Shown piece after piece: positions 55,125 to 64,000 of a stretch of DNA of 64,000 nt (position 1 is its first letter; each line of letters starts with the position of its first letter). The translations under genes and the position numbers were made by a program. The notes beneath the pieces are model-generated. The model ran no database searches and was not told the DNA's origin. It saw only the letters and a program-made list of their open reading frames with translations. The DNA comes from Desulfotignum sp. (GTDB lineage Bacteria; Desulfobacterota; Desulfobacteria; Desulfobacterales; Desulfobacteraceae), in assembly GCA_011390635.1 (NCBI GenBank), contig JAABSA010000007.1, forward strand, positions 1 through 64,000, written 5' to 3'.

Positions 55125-56594
55125 TCAGCCTTTTTCCAGTTTTGCCAGAATTTCTTTTTCTCCCGCAATTTTCAGCCGTTCCAGTTCCGCCGTTACCTTG
55201 TCGCTCAGGGGATCGGGCTTGTGGCTTTCCATGATGGATCTGATTTCTTCTTTGACCCGCTGGTCCATGGTGGGTTGGCCCGCGTTTTTCCAGGCATCGA
55301 TATTCTGCCGGTTGAGCAGCCTGGAAACCGACAATTCATGTTTAAAATGGTCCAAAGTGTGTTTCTGGGTGATGAAGTGTCCGCCGGGCCCGACATCTTC
55401 CAGGATCTGTCTTGCCAGGGTTTCGCGTGTGACGGTAATACCTTGGACAAACCGCTTGGTCATACCCACAATTTCATTGCCCATGACCAGCTGCTCCAAA
55501 GAACAGGCCATGCCGGAGGCCATATACCCGACATCATGGATCAGGTTTAAACCGGACAGTCCCTGGGCCAGGATGGAGAAGGTGCCTTCCAGGCCTGCCT
55601 GGGCATCCAGAATCTTGGAGTCCGTCGCACCGGCAAGGCCCCAGGTGGGCAGGTCGAATGATTTGGCGATCTCTGCCTGGGCTGCAATCCCCAGGCTGTT
55701 TTCCGGCGCCCCCATGGTCATGAGAGCGGTTTTCATATCCAGTATCCCTACATTACCGCTCATGGCCACCGGACATCCGGTTTTGCGCAACTGGGCAATG
55801 GTGATGTGGATCAGGGCTTCGGCCGTGATCTGCACCAGCATGCCGGCCAGGGTGACAGGCCCGGTGGCACCGGCGGAAACCGTGGAGCCGGGCAGCTGGG
55901 GCATGAACCGGTCGGCGGCAATAAGAATTCTGTCCACTACGTCATCGGGAAAAAACAACGGCGCAATGGCTTCCGGGTACAGGATGAGAAAGGGTTTTTC
56001 CCGCAGATTGTCCTGGCCCCCGGCAATGACCGCCGCCATTTCATAGACATATTCACACCCCAGGGGCGAGTACCCGATAAAGGCGGCCGGTTTGGTGGTA
56101 TTGGCAAACATGGCCGGAATTTCATGCACTTCCGCAGCAGCACCCGGTACATCCTGGGAGGAGCCCATGGGCATGACAAAATCGATGTGGGCGCATGCAT
56201 CCGCCACTTTGGCGCCCAGGGCGATGTCCTTTATGCTGGTGGGCCGGATCTCTCCGGTAAAGGCATCCCGGTGGTTGGGGCTGGCAGTGGAGGTGCCGTA
56301 ATGGCTTTTTTCTCCTTCCACCTCCAGTGCCCGCCGGCCGTTTCGGTCATAAATGGTCCAGCCTTTGGGTGCGGTGGCCACACACCCCTGGACAATGTAT
56401 CTGGGAATCTTGATACGCTCGTCCTTTACCCAGGCTCCGGCCTGATCCATCATTTTATGTACCTGTTTGTGCCGGCACTTGAATCCCACTTTTTCAATAA
56501 TATCAAATGCCGCCTGCTTGATTTCCCAGATCTGGTCGTCTGTTAAAATCCGCATGCTCACTGAACGGCTTTTGGTGCTGGATGACTGAATCAC
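55125..56594 (-). CDS. MttB-family (non-pyrrolysine) methyltransferase 3
   Basis: 489 residues from GTG 56594, with AAGGAACGCAC upstream; an in-frame TTG 15 bases earlier is less likely. Family motifs include EIKQAAFDIIEKVGFKCRHK, EKSHYGTSTASPNHRDAFTG and LPGSTVSAGATGPVTLAGML, then TGCPVAMSGNVGILDMKTAL. The frame has no amber codon. It starts 18 bases after the AOR gene and precedes the binding-protein and permease genes, so import, demethylation and oxidation appear linked. It should move a methyl group to an unlinked corrinoid protein; the substrate is unknown. Confidence 0.9.
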   Translation of the reverse strand: MIQSSSTKSRSVSMRILTDDQIWEIKQAAFDIIEKVGFKCRHKQVHKMMDQAGAWVKDERIKIPRYIVQGCVATAPKGWTIYDRNGRRALEVEGEKSHYGTSTASPNHRDAFTGEIRPTSIKDIALGAKVADACAHIDFVMPMGSSQDVPGAAAEVHEIPAMFANTTKPAAFIGYSPLGCEYVYEMAAVIAGGQDNLREKPFLILYPEAIAPLFFPDDVVDRILIAADRFMPQLPGSTVSAGATGPVTLAGMLVQITAEALIHITIAQLRKTGCPVAMSGNVGILDMKTALMTMGAPENSLGIAAQAEIAKSFDLPTWGLAGATDSKILDAQAGLEGTFSILAQGLSGLNLIHDVGYMASGMACSLEQLVMGNEIVGMTKRFVQGITVTRETLARQILEDVGPGGHFITQKHTLDHFKHELSVSRLLNRQNIDAWKNAGQPTMDQRVKEEIRSIMESHKPDPLSDKVTAELERLKIAGEKEILAKLEKG

Positions 56595-56612
56595 GTGCGT
56601 TCCTTTCAAAAG

Positions 56613-58556
56613 TTATGGTCTTTGGATTTTTATTTCATGATCACTATTTTCCGGTTCCGGCGGGACCCCGTTTTTGTCCCAGCCCATGGCCTCATAGAAC
56701 TCAGCCAGCATGGCAATCAAAGAATTTCTGGTAAGTCCGGATGGGTTGCTGTCGCGAGTAAAAAACATGTCCGGCAGGTCGTCGATCAGGGGGCTGTCCG
56801 CATGACGCAGGTTGAATTTTCTTTCCAGGCCGGCTATTTTTTTCCCGGCATCAAACAGTTCCTGTCGGGTAAAATTTGTGCCGGCCAGTACGTTCACCAA
56901 CGCTATTTCCGGTTCCAGGTTGAATGATTTGAGCAAAGACAGGACCGGTACCTTGCACAGACCCAGGCAGTCCACCAGGATATTGGTGACAACCGCTTTT
57001 TTGATGAGCCACCCTTTGGCAGTTGTAGAATGAATATTCACCGCTTCTGCCGTACCGAATTCCGCGATGGCCTGGTCTTTTGACCAGCTGTATTCCAAGG
57101 AGGCATAGACATTGTTGTAATCTCCGCCCCTGCTGGACACGGCATATCCCAGGGCCGTTCCCATGATGGCATTGGGGTGATAGGCAGTAAGTTCCAATCC
57201 TTTGACGTGGGCCGCATATGCCGCCGCCCGGCCGCCGATCTTTTTTGCTGCATACCTGACCCCCCGGCCCAGAACTTTTCCCAGGCCGACCCCTTGCGCT
57301 ATCTGGTGTATCAAGGTTTCCATTGTGCGGGCATTGCCCCAGGACAGGTCCAGCGTGCCCTTGAGATCTTCGGGCATCAGGCCTTTTTCTTCCAGGTCCA
57401 TGGCAAAGGCAATGACCGATGCCGCAGAGGTGGTATCCAGCCCCAGCCGGTTGCACAGATTGTCCAGTCTGACAATGGCGGTCATGTCCGTAAGGCCGCA
57501 TTTGGGGCCGAAGTTGATGACCGGCTCGAATTCAGGCCGGGTGGAAATCTCATCCGGTTTTGCGGGATCCATCACAAGATCTGCCTTGCACTGTATCGGG
57601 CACTTGAAACACCCGGAAGTGCGGATGATTTTTTTTTCCAGCTGCCGGCCGTCAATGGGGCTGATATCCCGGACCCCTACCTCATTGTAATTTTTTGCGC
57701 CCATGATACCGAAATCATTGACCCACTGGACATATCCCGCACCGCCGTACCGGGAAAAAAAGGGAAATTCCGTTGCATCCCGCACCAGGGAGGCATAGGT
57801 TTTCACGGCCTGTTTTTTTCCGGGTGTATCGGCGGGCAGGTGTTTGTGGCTGCCTTTGGCAATGACAATGGCTTTAAGGTTTTTGGCCCCCATGACAGCA
57901 CCCATGCCTGTGCGGCCTGCGGCATGGTCTTTTCCCGTCATGACGGCGGCAAATCCGACCTGGTTTTCTCCCCCCGGTCCGATGGTCAGGACACGGATTT
58001 TTTCAGGGGCATGTATCTGTGCCAGACGATCCTGGACCGCAAATGCATCCATCCCCCAGAGATCCCGGGCGGCTTTGAGTTCTGCGCCCTGTTGATGGAC
58101 ATACAGGTACACGGGTTCTGCTGCGGCACCTGTCACCACAATGGAGGCCAGACTGCAGGACCGCAACCATGCACCGGTGTAGCCGCCGATATTGGAGCTG
58201 CCCAGAATCCCGGTCAAAGGGGACAAGGCGTTGATATGGAGTCTGGCGCCGCAAGGGGCGGCAGATCCGGTGAGAAGTCCGGTGGAAAAAAGCAGTATAT
58301 TGCCGCGTCCCAAAGGGTCTGTATCCGGTTTCAGGTGGTGGTACAGAAACCAGGCATTGAATCCCCTGCCCCCCAGAAAAGGTCGTGCCGGGTCTGGAAA
58401 TGACTTGATACGGCAGTTTTTCCCTGTCAGATCCACCATCAGAAATTGCCCGAACCGGTCTGACGGGATCATGGATGTTTCGGTCTGGTTTTTTGGAAGA
58501 TTTCCTGGCGGTGAGCCGCCTGCTGCTGCCGTATTCATGGGTAAAACTTGTATCAT
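56613..58556 (-). CDS. Aldehyde:ferredoxin oxidoreductase family (tungsten/molybdopterin)
   Basis: 647 residues from ATG 58556; a start at 58472, nearer the usual AOR N-terminus (FGQFLMVDLTGK), is possible and no start has a strong ribosome site. Pterin-binding motifs are GGRGFNAWFLYHHLKP and CGARLHINALSPLTGILGSS. The [4Fe-4S] ligands are C-x2-C-x3-C (CFKCPIQC, about 312) with the fourth in VDCLGLCK (about 530). AORs oxidise aldehydes to acids with ferredoxin and carry tungsten. Translational proximity to MttB copy 3 suggests oxidation of an aldehyde from the same substrate. A MOCO/tungsten supply gene is not in the window. Confidence 0.9.
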   Translation of the reverse strand: MIQVLPMNTAAAGGSPPGNLPKNQTETSMIPSDRFGQFLMVDLTGKNCRIKSFPDPARPFLGGRGFNAWFLYHHLKPDTDPLGRGNILLFSTGLLTGSAAPCGARLHINALSPLTGILGSSNIGGYTGAWLRSCSLASIVVTGAAAEPVYLYVHQQGAELKAARDLWGMDAFAVQDRLAQIHAPEKIRVLTIGPGGENQVGFAAVMTGKDHAAGRTGMGAVMGAKNLKAIVIAKGSHKHLPADTPGKKQAVKTYASLVRDATEFPFFSRYGGAGYVQWVNDFGIMGAKNYNEVGVRDISPIDGRQLEKKIIRTSGCFKCPIQCKADLVMDPAKPDEISTRPEFEPVINFGPKCGLTDMTAIVRLDNLCNRLGLDTTSAASVIAFAMDLEEKGLMPEDLKGTLDLSWGNARTMETLIHQIAQGVGLGKVLGRGVRYAAKKIGGRAAAYAAHVKGLELTAYHPNAIMGTALGYAVSSRGGDYNNVYASLEYSWSKDQAIAEFGTAEAVNIHSTTAKGWLIKKAVVTNILVDCLGLCKVPVLSLLKSFNLEPEIALVNVLAGTNFTRQELFDAGKKIAGLERKFNLRHADSPLIDDLPDMFFTRDSNPSGLTRNSLIAMLAEFYEAMGWDKNGVPPEPENSDHEIKIQRP

Positions 58557-58735
58557 GTTATGGGGCCGGGATCAAATCGTTTTTACCGGTTTTTCCCATG
58601 ACTCTCTGTTTATAGATGTTTTCTGCCTGACGATTTTCCACTAAAAAACTTGTATCTAAAAAAGTTTCATCATACTATTTAGTTGATAAGGGAAACCAGT
58701 ACAGAAAAATATTTATCCGGAACCAGGAGATATGC

Positions 58736-60322
58736 ATGAATCGAGAGCAAGCCATTCAGGAACTGGAAACCTTTGAGGGCTACTGGGACATGATCGTCAT
58801 CGGCGGCGGGGCCACCGGCCTGGGCGTGGGCGTGGATGCCGCATCCCGGGGGTGTAAAACCCTGCTGCTGGAACAGCACGATTTTGCCAAGGGAACCTCC
58901 AGCCGTTCCACCAAGCTGGTGCACGGCGGGGTGCGATACCTGCGTCAGGGAAATATCTCTCTGGTTCTTGAAGCGCTTCATGAGCGGGGCCTTCTCATTC
59001 GCAACGCTCCGCACCTGGTGAGCAACCAGGCATTTGTCGTTCCCAATTACGAGTGGTGGGACGGGCCGTTTTACGGGGCCGGCATGAAAGTATATGATAT
59101 GCTGGCAGGTAACCTGGGGCTGGGGCCGTCCAGACACCTGTCCAAACAAGAAACCCTGAAACGCATACCCACCCTGGAACCGGAAAAACTGCGGGGCGGG
59201 GTGGTCTATTACGACGGCCAGTTCGACGATGCCCGTCTGGCTGTCAACCTGGCCCAGACCATGGTTGACAACGGCGGCACCCCGGTCAATTACATGAAGG
59301 TTATCGGGTTTACCAGGGCCGGGGAAATGATCGACGGGGTTGCGGCTACAGATATGGAAACCGGTACATCTTATGAAATCCACGCCAGAGTGGTGGTGAA
59401 CGCCACAGGGGTTTTCACCGACAGCATTTTGCAAATGGAAAATCCACTGGCAAAGCCCATCATTTCCGCCTCCCAGGGGATTCATCTGGTGCTGGACAAG
59501 GAATTTCTGCCCGGAGAAGCCGCCATCATGGTGCCCCAGACTGCTGACGGCCGGGTGTTGTTTGTGGTGCCCTGGCATGACAAGGCTGTTGTGGGAACAA
59601 CAGATACCCCGGTTTCGGACATCAGTCTGGAACCTTGCCCTTTTAAGGAGGAGATCGACTTCATCCTGGAACATGCCGCCATTTACCTGTCCAAAGATCC
59701 CGAACCAAAGGATGTCAAAAGTGTTTTCGCCGGCCTTCGGCCCCTGGTCAACACCGGCAATGATAACAACACCGCCGCCATTTCCCGGGACCATTTTCTG
59801 GTGATTTCGGAGTCGGGCCTTGTGACGATCACCGGCGGCAAATGGACCACTTACAGGAAGATGGCTGAAGATACCGTCAACCAGGCCATTCTGGTGGCAG
59901 GTCTGAACGAAAAAGAATGTGTGACCAAAAAACTGCGGATCCACGGGTGGCTCAAACATTTTGATAAAAACGACCCCCTCCATTATTACGGGTCTGATGC
60001 CATCTACATCAAAAAACTGATATCAGCAGATCCCGGACTGGGAAATAAACTCCATAGGGATCTGCCCTACATAAAGGCCGAGGTGGTCTGGTCCGTGCGC
60101 AGGGAAATGGCCAGGACCGTTGAGGATTTTCTGGCCCGCCGGAGCCGTGCCCTGGTGCTGGATGCCCGGGCTGCCATGGCGATGGCCCCGGCGGTGGCAC
60201 ATCTCATGGCCCGGGAACTGGGATATGATGCTGCCTGGGAAAACCGTCAAATATCCGATTTTAATGACCTGGCAGGAACCTATCTGCTGGGCGGCTGTGT
60301 GCATCAAGGAAAAGAAGCATGA
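58736..60322 (+). CDS. glpD: FAD-dependent glycerol-3-phosphate dehydrogenase
   Basis: 528 residues, CCAGGAGATATGC ribosome site. The N-terminal FAD fold is MIVIGGGATGLGVGVDAASR (about 18-37), followed by the GlpD signatures GTSSRSTKLVHGGVRYLRQG and HLVSNQAFVVPNYEWW. RPLVNTGNDNNTAAISRDHF is in the catalytic domain and the C-terminal DAO_C helical domain begins near residue 390. It oxidises glycerol-3-phosphate and feeds electrons to quinone. It is divergent from AOR and overlaps the next gene by four bases. No glycerol kinase or facilitator is near. Confidence 0.9.
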   Translation: MNREQAIQELETFEGYWDMIVIGGGATGLGVGVDAASRGCKTLLLEQHDFAKGTSSRSTKLVHGGVRYLRQGNISLVLEALHERGLLIRNAPHLVSNQAFVVPNYEWWDGPFYGAGMKVYDMLAGNLGLGPSRHLSKQETLKRIPTLEPEKLRGGVVYYDGQFDDARLAVNLAQTMVDNGGTPVNYMKVIGFTRAGEMIDGVAATDMETGTSYEIHARVVVNATGVFTDSILQMENPLAKPIISASQGIHLVLDKEFLPGEAAIMVPQTADGRVLFVVPWHDKAVVGTTDTPVSDISLEPCPFKEEIDFILEHAAIYLSKDPEPKDVKSVFAGLRPLVNTGNDNNTAAISRDHFLVISESGLVTITGGKWTTYRKMAEDTVNQAILVAGLNEKECVTKKLRIHGWLKHFDKNDPLHYYGSDAIYIKKLISADPGLGNKLHRDLPYIKAEVVWSVRREMARTVEDFLARRSRALVLDARAAMAMAPAVAHLMARELGYDAAWENRQISDFNDLAGTYLLGGCVHQGKEA

Positions 60323-62496
60323 CAATTTTACTGGTGGATAATGATGCAGCATCAAACCTGATTCTGGCAGATTTCCTTGACAACAAAGGGTATGCCTGTC
60401 TTCGGGCCGCTGATGCCGAACAGGCCCTTGATTATGTTACAAAACATGCAATACGTATTGTCGTATACAACCGGCAGGCATCTGACACTGACGGCCTTGA
60501 TTTGTGCCGCAGTATCCGCAGCCGGAAAACCGGTCATTATATCTATTTTATCATGGTTGCTCAAAAGGATAATAAAAACGAAAAACTGGAAGGTTTCAAA
60601 CAGGGTGTTGATGCATTTATTACAGCACCTGTGGACGTTGATAAACTGGAGGCACTGGTGCATGTGGGTCTGCGGATATCGGGATTCACCATGCCGAAAA
60701 CCGTGAAAACAAACCTCCCCGGAAAAGATACTGAAAAAAAACAGATTGTTCCTGATTATGATATCCCCTTTGCCAGAATTGCCCTCGAGAAAAATTTTAT
60801 CACAAAAGAGCAGTTGGCAAAGGCGTTTTCCTTCCAGAAAAAAGAACAGTTGGCCGGCGGCAGAAAATGGATCCCAAAAGACAGTACCATAACGCTCCAC
60901 AAACAAACGGCGGATATTCTTGTGGCCCAGGGGGCCATCACACAAGAACAGCGGGATATGATCCGCCGTGAAATGGAAAAAAAATCTGAGGCAGTTTCTG
61001 ATGCTTCACAAATGAGAGACATATCCAGTGAAGCCCCGTTTCAGGTCGTGATCTCCAAAGACAGGCTGGAAGCCCGGCTGGTATTCAATCCGGCCTTTTT
61101 GGAAAAAATTACCCCCGATGCGGTGGCAAAGGCCCTGGCAGGGAAAGATATTCAGTTCGGAATGGCAGATATCGAAACACAGATCAACACCTTGAAATCA
61201 GCTTTCAAAGAAACCCTGTCATTTGTTGCCGCAAAAGGCCGGCCGGCCGTTCCCGGTAAAGATGCTTTCATTGTATTTCATTTTGATACAAATTATTTAA
61301 AGCCCGGAAAAATTGATACTGACGGCAATATGGACTACAGAGAGCGCGGGCGCATCCCCAAGGTGCAGGCCGGTGATTTGCTGGCAGCCAAAATACCCAT
61401 GAAAACAGGGGAGCCTGGCATAGATATTTATAACAATCCCATACCGGCGCCTGAAGCACAGGATGTCCAGCTCCAGTGCGGACAGGGTGCAAGGCTGTCT
61501 GATGATGGTATGGAACTGTATGCCCAGATTGATGGCCAGCCCCATGTTGCCGTGGGGGGCGCTGTTTGTGTTTTTGCAGAACTTACCATTGACGGGGATG
61601 TGAATTTTACGACCGGAAATATTGATTTTGACGGCAATGTGATTGTCAAGGGCAGCGTCAAAAACGGGTTTTCCGTAAAATGCGGGCATCTTTTTGCAAC
61701 GGAAATCAGTGGCGCAGCCATTTTTGCTCTGGGTGATGTGATTGTTTCCGAGGGCATCAGCAATGCAGATATCAAGACGGAAGGGGATGTGAAAGCCAGG
61801 TTTGTTACCGGTTCCAACATCAAATCCTTTGGCAGTGTTATGATTGACAAAGAAATCATTGATTCAAAAATTCGCTCCAGCGCAAAATTTCTATCTGAAC
61901 GGTGTAAAATCATCTCTTCTTTTGTCTCTGCCAAAATGGGGATTGCAGCAAAGCAGATCGGCACGGATGTCTCCAGTGCCTGCCGCATTCATGCGGGTAT
62001 GGATGAAAATGTCAAAAAACGCATCCAGGCTTTTGGCCATGCCATTAATGATAAAAAAAAGATCCTGGAAACCGTGCAGAAACGGTATGAAAAACAATCA
62101 AAAAAGCAACGGGCCGTTCACCGCAAAATTTTTGAACTGGCCCAGCATCAGGAACGTTCGGCATCAAACACAGAGGCTGCCAACGCACTGGCCAGGGAAC
62201 TGGACCTGTGTTTCAGGGACCAGGAAATCCTGGAAGAGCAGATTGCACAGGATCTGGCCGCCATTGAAGCATTGGTTGCAGAGATTGAAACCATCGGCAA
62301 GGAAAAAGAAGCCATACTGATATGGTCCAGAGAAGAAAAAGGAGACCCGGTCATCACGGTCAGCGGTCCTGTTATCCAGGGCACACAATTATATGGAATA
62401 TACACCTCTTTTATCCCCAAAGAAACCATCCGCAATGTTACCATAAGGGAAATAAAAGACCCGGAAACCGATACCTGGCAGATGATCATTCAGTAA
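60319..62496 (+). CDS. Pseudo-receiver plus FapA (DUF342) protein
   Basis: 725 residues. Residues 1-120 are a CheY-like fold (ILLVDNDAASNLILADFL), but the phospho-acceptor Asp is Asn (VVYNRQASDTDGLDLC) and the conserved Lys is absent (FITAPVDVDKL), so it cannot be phosphorylated in the normal way. Residues 145-230 have a helical ITKEQLAKAFSFQ module. Residues 240-725 are FapA/DUF342: a beta-helix of repeated Gly-Asp strands (ELTIDGDVNFTTGNIDFDGN, VIVKGSVKNGF) followed by a coiled coil (about 575-660). FapA-type proteins are linked to polar motility and surface sensing. It overlaps glpD by four bases. Confidence 0.82.
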   Translation: MTILLVDNDAASNLILADFLDNKGYACLRAADAEQALDYVTKHAIRIVVYNRQASDTDGLDLCRSIRSRKTGHYIYFIMVAQKDNKNEKLEGFKQGVDAFITAPVDVDKLEALVHVGLRISGFTMPKTVKTNLPGKDTEKKQIVPDYDIPFARIALEKNFITKEQLAKAFSFQKKEQLAGGRKWIPKDSTITLHKQTADILVAQGAITQEQRDMIRREMEKKSEAVSDASQMRDISSEAPFQVVISKDRLEARLVFNPAFLEKITPDAVAKALAGKDIQFGMADIETQINTLKSAFKETLSFVAAKGRPAVPGKDAFIVFHFDTNYLKPGKIDTDGNMDYRERGRIPKVQAGDLLAAKIPMKTGEPGIDIYNNPIPAPEAQDVQLQCGQGARLSDDGMELYAQIDGQPHVAVGGAVCVFAELTIDGDVNFTTGNIDFDGNVIVKGSVKNGFSVKCGHLFATEISGAAIFALGDVIVSEGISNADIKTEGDVKARFVTGSNIKSFGSVMIDKEIIDSKIRSSAKFLSERCKIISSFVSAKMGIAAKQIGTDVSSACRIHAGMDENVKKRIQAFGHAINDKKKILETVQKRYEKQSKKQRAVHRKIFELAQHQERSASNTEAANALARELDLCFRDQEILEEQIAQDLAAIEALVAEIETIGKEKEAILIWSREEKGDPVITVSGPVIQGTQLYGIYTSFIPKETIRNVTIREIKDPETDTWQMIIQ

Positions 62497-62605
62497 CCAT
62501 GAATGCTTCCGACCGGCGCGGTTTCCCTGTTTTCTGCCTGGTTGATGGCTGTCAGTTTGATGCAGTTTAGGAAAAAACCTGTTCCATGAAAGGCAAGGTA
62601 AAACA

Positions 62606-63532
62606 ATGGGTGACAAGGTTGAAAAAAAATCGGATCTGATACCCGTACGAAAATCCCACATAGCGGCTTATAAGGACTTTCCTCTGTATTATATTTCCGA
62701 CAGCGGTGAACCGGTTTTATTTCGAAAAGTGGAATTACTGACAGAGAAGCTGCAAGCCAATTCTTTTCAGGAATTTTATATTCGAAAAGAAGATGAAAAA
62801 ACCGTTGTCAAGGTGTTGATGTCCCTGTTGAACATGCGTCTGGCAAAGGCTGTTGCATCAAAAGGAATACAAGCGATCAGGCAAAGTATCGGTCAGATTG
62901 TTGAAGAGGTTTTGGAAAATCCGGAGCACATCATGCCGGCGCTGCCTGAGACGATAGAAATTTTATTTTTCAATGCAAAAAAAACACCGGAATTGTTGGA
63001 TGCTTTGGTTTCCATGAATAACACCAGTCCCAAAATTATCGATCATATAATCAATGTACTGGCGCTTACGGGTCGATACTGTTTTTTTAAAGAGATGCCC
63101 GATGATGATGTCAAAAGATTCGGGTTGTGTGCGTTGCTGCATGATGTCGGGTTGTCGCAAATTGAAACCCGAATAATTGAAAAAGAGCAGAAACTGACCC
63201 AAAGTGAATTTGACATGTATAAAACCCATCCCGATAAAAGTTATACTTTTATCATATCCCATCCAGTGTTTGATAAAACCATTGCCCATGCCGCACGTGA
63301 GCATCATGAATGTCTGGACGGAAGTGGGTACCCGAAAGGGATACATGACATTTCATTCGAGGGTCAGGTCATTGGCTTGATCGACAGTTATGAGGCCCTC
63401 AAGTATCGTGAAAAAGCATACCGGAAAGGGTTAAAATCTTATGATGCTCTGCAGATTATCAAAAGCGACGTTGTTCAGGGGAAATACAATAAACAGGTTT
63501 TTGTTGATCTGTGCAAATGCCTGATCAAATGA
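62606..63532 (+). CDS. HD-GYP domain protein
   Basis: 308 residues, CAAGGTAAAAC ribosome site. The C-terminal domain (about 150-305) has HD (LLHDVGLSQIE) and HHECLDGSGYPKG, the HD-GYP metal and substrate motifs, followed by GLIDSYEALKYREKAYRKGL. The usual HDIGK Lys is Leu here, which may reduce c-di-GMP hydrolysis. The N-terminal 140 residues are an unassigned helical input. It lies 110 bases after the FapA-like gene and may be part of the same surface-signalling group. Confidence 0.85.
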   Translation: MGDKVEKKSDLIPVRKSHIAAYKDFPLYYISDSGEPVLFRKVELLTEKLQANSFQEFYIRKEDEKTVVKVLMSLLNMRLAKAVASKGIQAIRQSIGQIVEEVLENPEHIMPALPETIEILFFNAKKTPELLDALVSMNNTSPKIIDHIINVLALTGRYCFFKEMPDDDVKRFGLCALLHDVGLSQIETRIIEKEQKLTQSEFDMYKTHPDKSYTFIISHPVFDKTIAHAAREHHECLDGSGYPKGIHDISFEGQVIGLIDSYEALKYREKAYRKGLKSYDALQIIKSDVVQGKYNKQVFVDLCKCLIK

Positions 63533-63575
63533 CTGCCAGGGTTGTTTTATGACGAAACCCGGCTGGTAGTGTTTG

Positions 63576-64000
63576 TCAGGCGAAAAACGCATCCGCTGTT
63601 CTGACTGCATCCAGATAGAAATCGGGAAGTTTTTTTTCTGCCGGGATGTCGGATATGACGGTATGAAAATCGGCTTCCCAGTTTCCCTGTTCAAAGCAGG
63701 TCACAATATGCAAAATTTTTGTAAATTCTTTGTTTTTTTGGAGCAGTGCGGCTTTGATTTTTTCAGAAAAACCGATCTTTTCCAAAAGCGCTTTCATCGG
63801 CCTGTCCAGTAAAGCATCCATCAAAGAAAAAAGTCCGAGCGTAAACAGTTCCTCTGTGGAAAACCCGGTTCTCAGGACCGTGCCGCAAAGCTCGCACATT
63901 CTGGCCCGGACAACTGACGTTCTGATTAATTCATCGGGCTTGTTTTTGCCCAGGTCCGCCACCGTCACAATACGGATGAATTTTTTCAGTTCATCAGCAC
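63576..64000 (-). CDS. HDOD-domain signalling protein, 5' part outside window
   Basis: About 141 C-terminal residues, open to the window edge. The sequence (ADELKKFIRIVTVADLGKNK and PDELIRTSVVRARMCELCGT, then FTLGLFSLMDALLDRPM) matches the C-terminal HDOD half of YuxH-type EAL-HDOD proteins. The EAL half would lie beyond 64000. It converges on the HD-GYP gene and may act in cyclic-di-GMP or related signalling. Confidence 0.75.
   Translation of the reverse strand, partial: ADELKKFIRIVTVADLGKNKPDELIRTSVVRARMCELCGTVLRTGFSTEELFTLGLFSLMDALLDRPMKALLEKIGFSEKIKAALLQKNKEFTKILHIVTCFEQGNWEADFHTVISDIPAEKKLPDFYLDAVRTADAFFA

Noticed and set aside
1-64000. CRISPR arrays, tRNA or rRNA genes, phage or complete IS elements
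   Set aside because: No regularly spaced repeats, tRNA-like TPsiC loops, transposases or integrases were seen; short RNA genes may still have been missed by eye.

Overview
The window looks like a chromosomal segment of an anaerobic, probably sulfate-reducing deltaproteobacterium of the Desulfobacteraceae type. This is an inference from gene content: several MttB-family methyltransferases, an aldehyde:ferredoxin oxidoreductase, a RACo-like activator, a selenocysteine-encoding thiol oxidoreductase and a FadN-type beta-oxidation enzyme. There are no rRNA or tRNA genes, CRISPR arrays or intact insertion sequences that I could recognise. The two edge genes (1-1628 and 63576-64000) are cut by the window.

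Layout. 1-3.7 kb: a FadN-like beta-oxidation gene faces a toroid-protein/acyltransferase pair across an intergenic region with two FadR-type palindromes. 3.7-9.3 kb: a membrane histidine kinase, a copper P-type ATPase, and a FrnE/DsbA-like gene whose CxxC motif begins with an in-frame TGA (predicted selenocysteine). 9.3-14.4 kb: a DUF2868/DUF3482-GTPase pair and an Old Yellow Enzyme-type reductase. 14.5-21.1 kb: an ammonium transporter behind a sigma-54 promoter, then a lexA-imuB-dnaE2 mutagenesis cassette. 21.3-26.2 kb: a complete branched-chain amino-acid ABC operon (livGKHMF) closed by a strong terminator. 26.3-29.5 kb: a nuclease-family hydrolase, a cardiolipin synthase-like enzyme and two small stress or envelope proteins.

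29.5-43.7 kb is a one-carbon/corrinoid neighbourhood: a RACo-like ferredoxin-ASKHA activator, an RpiR regulator divergent from an MttB homologue, a 1511-residue glucosamine-6-phosphate-synthase-like protein, a second MttB with a SAM methyltransferase, a MarR regulator and a MetF-type methylenetetrahydrofolate reductase. 43.8-48.8 kb holds a soluble histidine kinase, a DNA methyltransferase, a long inverted-repeat element, a DksA/TraR-like protein and an OFA-type MFS transporter. 48.8-58.6 kb is a co-oriented block of AOR, a third MttB, a Tat-exported solute-binding protein and peptide-type ABC permeases and ATPase. 58.7-64 kb carries a GlpD-like dehydrogenase and three signalling-type genes (pseudo-receiver/FapA, HD-GYP, HDOD).

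How it may work together: the ABC importer, MttB proteins, activator and MTHF reductase suggest import of quaternary amines or similar methylated compounds, demethylation through a corrinoid protein, and passage of methyl groups to tetrahydrofolate. No corrinoid protein and no methyl-corrinoid:THF methyltransferase are visible here, so the pathway must be completed elsewhere. The three MttB proteins have no in-frame amber codon, so they belong to the non-pyrrolysine branch whose known member is glycine-betaine methyltransferase; their substrates cannot be read from sequence.
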